Below are positions 9,039 to 9,940 of a stretch of 9,940 nt of DNA, piece after piece (within the stretch, counting starts at the first letter, position 1; each line of letters opens with the position of its first letter). The notes under the pieces are model-generated. The model did not search any database. It was not told where the DNA came from and worked only from the letters and a program-made list of their open reading frames with translations. Source of the DNA: an uncultured Rhodospirillales bacterium (GTDB lineage Bacteria > Pseudomonadota > Alphaproteobacteria > ATCC43930 > CGMCC-115725); the NCBI GenBank assembly GCA_903897565.1, contig CAIUCF010000597.1, forward strand, positions 1 to 9,940. The letters are read 5' to 3'. The position numbers were made by a program, and so were the translations under genes.

Positions 9039-9746
9039 TTACGGCGTCGCGCAAGACGGTTTGCGCAAGATGGCGTCGACGAGACTGCCGCAAGGCACCC
9101 GCATCCAGCTGCGCTCGCCCTCGACATAGGGCAACACGTAAATCGGCACGCCGCCGGCGAACAGCCCGATCGCGTTGCCTTGCTCGGCCGCGGAGACCGG
9201 AGAGCCCTGGCTCTCGTTCAAGACGATCGCGAACACCCGAATGCCGGCCGCCCGCAGGACACCGAGGGCCGTGAGCGTATGGCTGATCGTGCCGACATAG
9301 GTGCCGGCGACGAGAATTGCGGGAATCGAAAGGGCGGACACCCAGTCGAGAACGGTATGAAGGCGGTCGACAGGCGCCATGACACCCCCGATTCCTTCAA
9401 CCAGGATCAGATCCTCCGGGCCGCGCAGCGCCTCTTTGGTGAAATCCACGACCGCGCCATAGGGAACCTCGCGACCCTCCCCGGCCGCGGCGAGATACGG
9501 AGCAACCGGCTTCGTGTAGCGCCAGGGCGAGATGTCATTGACAGCCTCGAGCTCCGGGGCCTTGCCGACCGCCTGCACCAGCACACCCGGGTCGCTGTCG
9601 CGGAGCTCGTTTTCGGCAAAGCCGCTCGCTACCGGCTTATAGGCCCGAACGGTTCGTCCGGCCCGTGTCGCCGCATGAGCGATCGCAGCGGATACGAAGG
9701 TCTTGCCAATTCCGGTTCCCGTCCCGGTGACAAACAATCTGCTCAT
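9039..9746 (-). CDS. bioD: ATP-dependent dethiobiotin synthetase
   Basis: BioD closes the ureido ring of dethiobiotin from 7,8-diaminopelargonate, CO2 and ATP, the step before BioB. The 235-residue protein has the P-loop GTGTGIGKT (8-16), YKPVASG with K37 (36-42), acidic D50 and D52 in RDSDPG, the SPWRYTKPVAPYLAA stretch typical of the substrate pocket (73-87), the VEGIGG loop with E117 (116-121; many homologues have VEGAGG), and VLNES with N177 near the nucleotide-base site. Length is as usual. The start at 9744-9746 has GGGAG (9752-9756) five bases upstream and opens into MSRLFVTGTG; in-frame starts up to 9812 would add a basic extension unlike the family. Its stop lies three bases from the lipB stop. 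No other biotin genes are recognisable within the window, so whether it belongs to a bio operon extending to the right is not visible. Confidence 0.95.
   Translation of the reverse strand: MSRLFVTGTGTGIGKTFVSAAIAHAATRAGRTVRAYKPVASGFAENELRDSDPGVLVQAVGKAPELEAVNDISPWRYTKPVAPYLAAAGEGREVPYGAVVDFTKEALRGPEDLILVEGIGGVMAPVDRLHTVLDWVSALSIPAILVAGTYVGTISHTLTALGVLRAAGIRVFAIVLNESQGSPVSAAEQGNAIGLFAGGVPIYVLPYVEGERSWMRVPCGSLVDAILRKPSCATP
9049..9066. other. Hairpin at the lipB/bioD convergence
   Basis: GCGCAA (9049-9054) and TTGCGC (9061-9066) form a six-base-pair stem with a six-base loop inside the last codons of bioD and just after the lipB stop. It could stall polymerase from either side, but neither strand has a U-run after it, so a terminator role is only a guess. 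Confidence 0.25.
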
Positions 9747-9816
9747 GCGCTCTCCCATCCGCGTTCGATTGGCGGTTTTCCCGATCGCGGCCGGCGCCAT
9801 TCGCCGGGCCACGTCC

Positions 9817-9843
9817 AGAGACGCCTACCGAGGCTACGTCTCT
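9817..9843. other. Stem-loop upstream of bioD
   Basis: AGAGACG (9817-9823) and CGTCTCT (9837-9843) form a perfect seven-base-pair stem with a 13-base loop that can add a CCT/AGG pairing. It lies about 70 bases upstream of the bioD ATG. On the plus strand a T-rich stretch (9844-9868) follows, so it could terminate rightward transcription; on the minus strand it would be a leader element. Role unknown. Confidence 0.35.
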
Positions 9844-9858
9844 TGCAGGTTTATTTCT

Positions 9859-9939
9859 CTATTTCTTCCGACCGAGCGTCAAATGAGGAATTTCTCGGGC
9901 CGCCGCGTCCGATTCGCATGCAGACCAGCCATGCCTCCG
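9859..9939 (-). CDS. Possible C-terminal fragment of an unrecognised gene
   Basis: A minus-strand frame open to the window edge ends with AAAREIPHLTLGRKK and a TAG stop at 9859-9861. The basic, hydrophobic tail looks like a real protein end and the strand agrees with bioD, but about 26 codons are too few to identify a family. Two other minus frames are also open over part of this stretch, so this may be chance. Confidence 0.25.
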   Translation of the reverse strand, partial: RRHGWSACESDAAAREIPHLTLGRKK

Positions 9940-9940
9940 A

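Overview
The window reads as a GC-rich chromosomal stretch of an alphaproteobacterium. The main evidence is a standalone NDUFA12-type complex I accessory subunit (known from alphaproteobacteria and mitochondria), a DUF3369-type response regulator, and a two-domain malic enzyme/phosphotransacetylase fusion of about 760 residues. No transposase, integrase, CRISPR array, phage gene or tRNA-bordered island was seen. This is mostly core housekeeping and signalling DNA.

Layout. Positions 37-414 (minus) hold the complex I subunit, preceded by a plausible sigma70-type promoter. Positions 529-4802 (minus) hold a two-gene signalling unit. Its upstream gene is a membrane sensor histidine kinase with a large extracytoplasmic domain, HAMP and PAS. 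Its downstream gene, 29 bases further on, is a response regulator with receiver, DUF3369, PAS and GGDEF domains. Together they look like a cognate pair that turns an unknown periplasmic signal into cyclic di-GMP. Just upstream on the same strand (4881-5483) is a DsbA-fold 2-hydroxychromene-2-carboxylate isomerase-like enzyme. Then come 197 bases without a convincing gene or terminator, followed by maeB (5681-7972, minus).

A tRNA-Leu(GAG) gene (8148-8234, minus) lies upstream of maeB. It is divergent from lipB (about 8409-9035, plus), which makes octanoyl-protein for lipoylation. lipB converges on bioD (9039-9746, minus; dethiobiotin synthetase), with only three bases between the stop codons. 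The last roughly 190 bases contain a hairpin and perhaps the C-terminal end of another minus-strand gene.

The metabolic genes share a central-carbon theme: malate to pyruvate (maeB), lipoate for pyruvate/2-oxoglutarate dehydrogenases (lipB), biotin for carboxylases (bioD) and complex I (NDUFA12). They are not an evident operon. I found no clearly new biological system. The least characterised items are the kinase's sensor domain, the isomerase's substrate and a few RNA hairpins in leaders.
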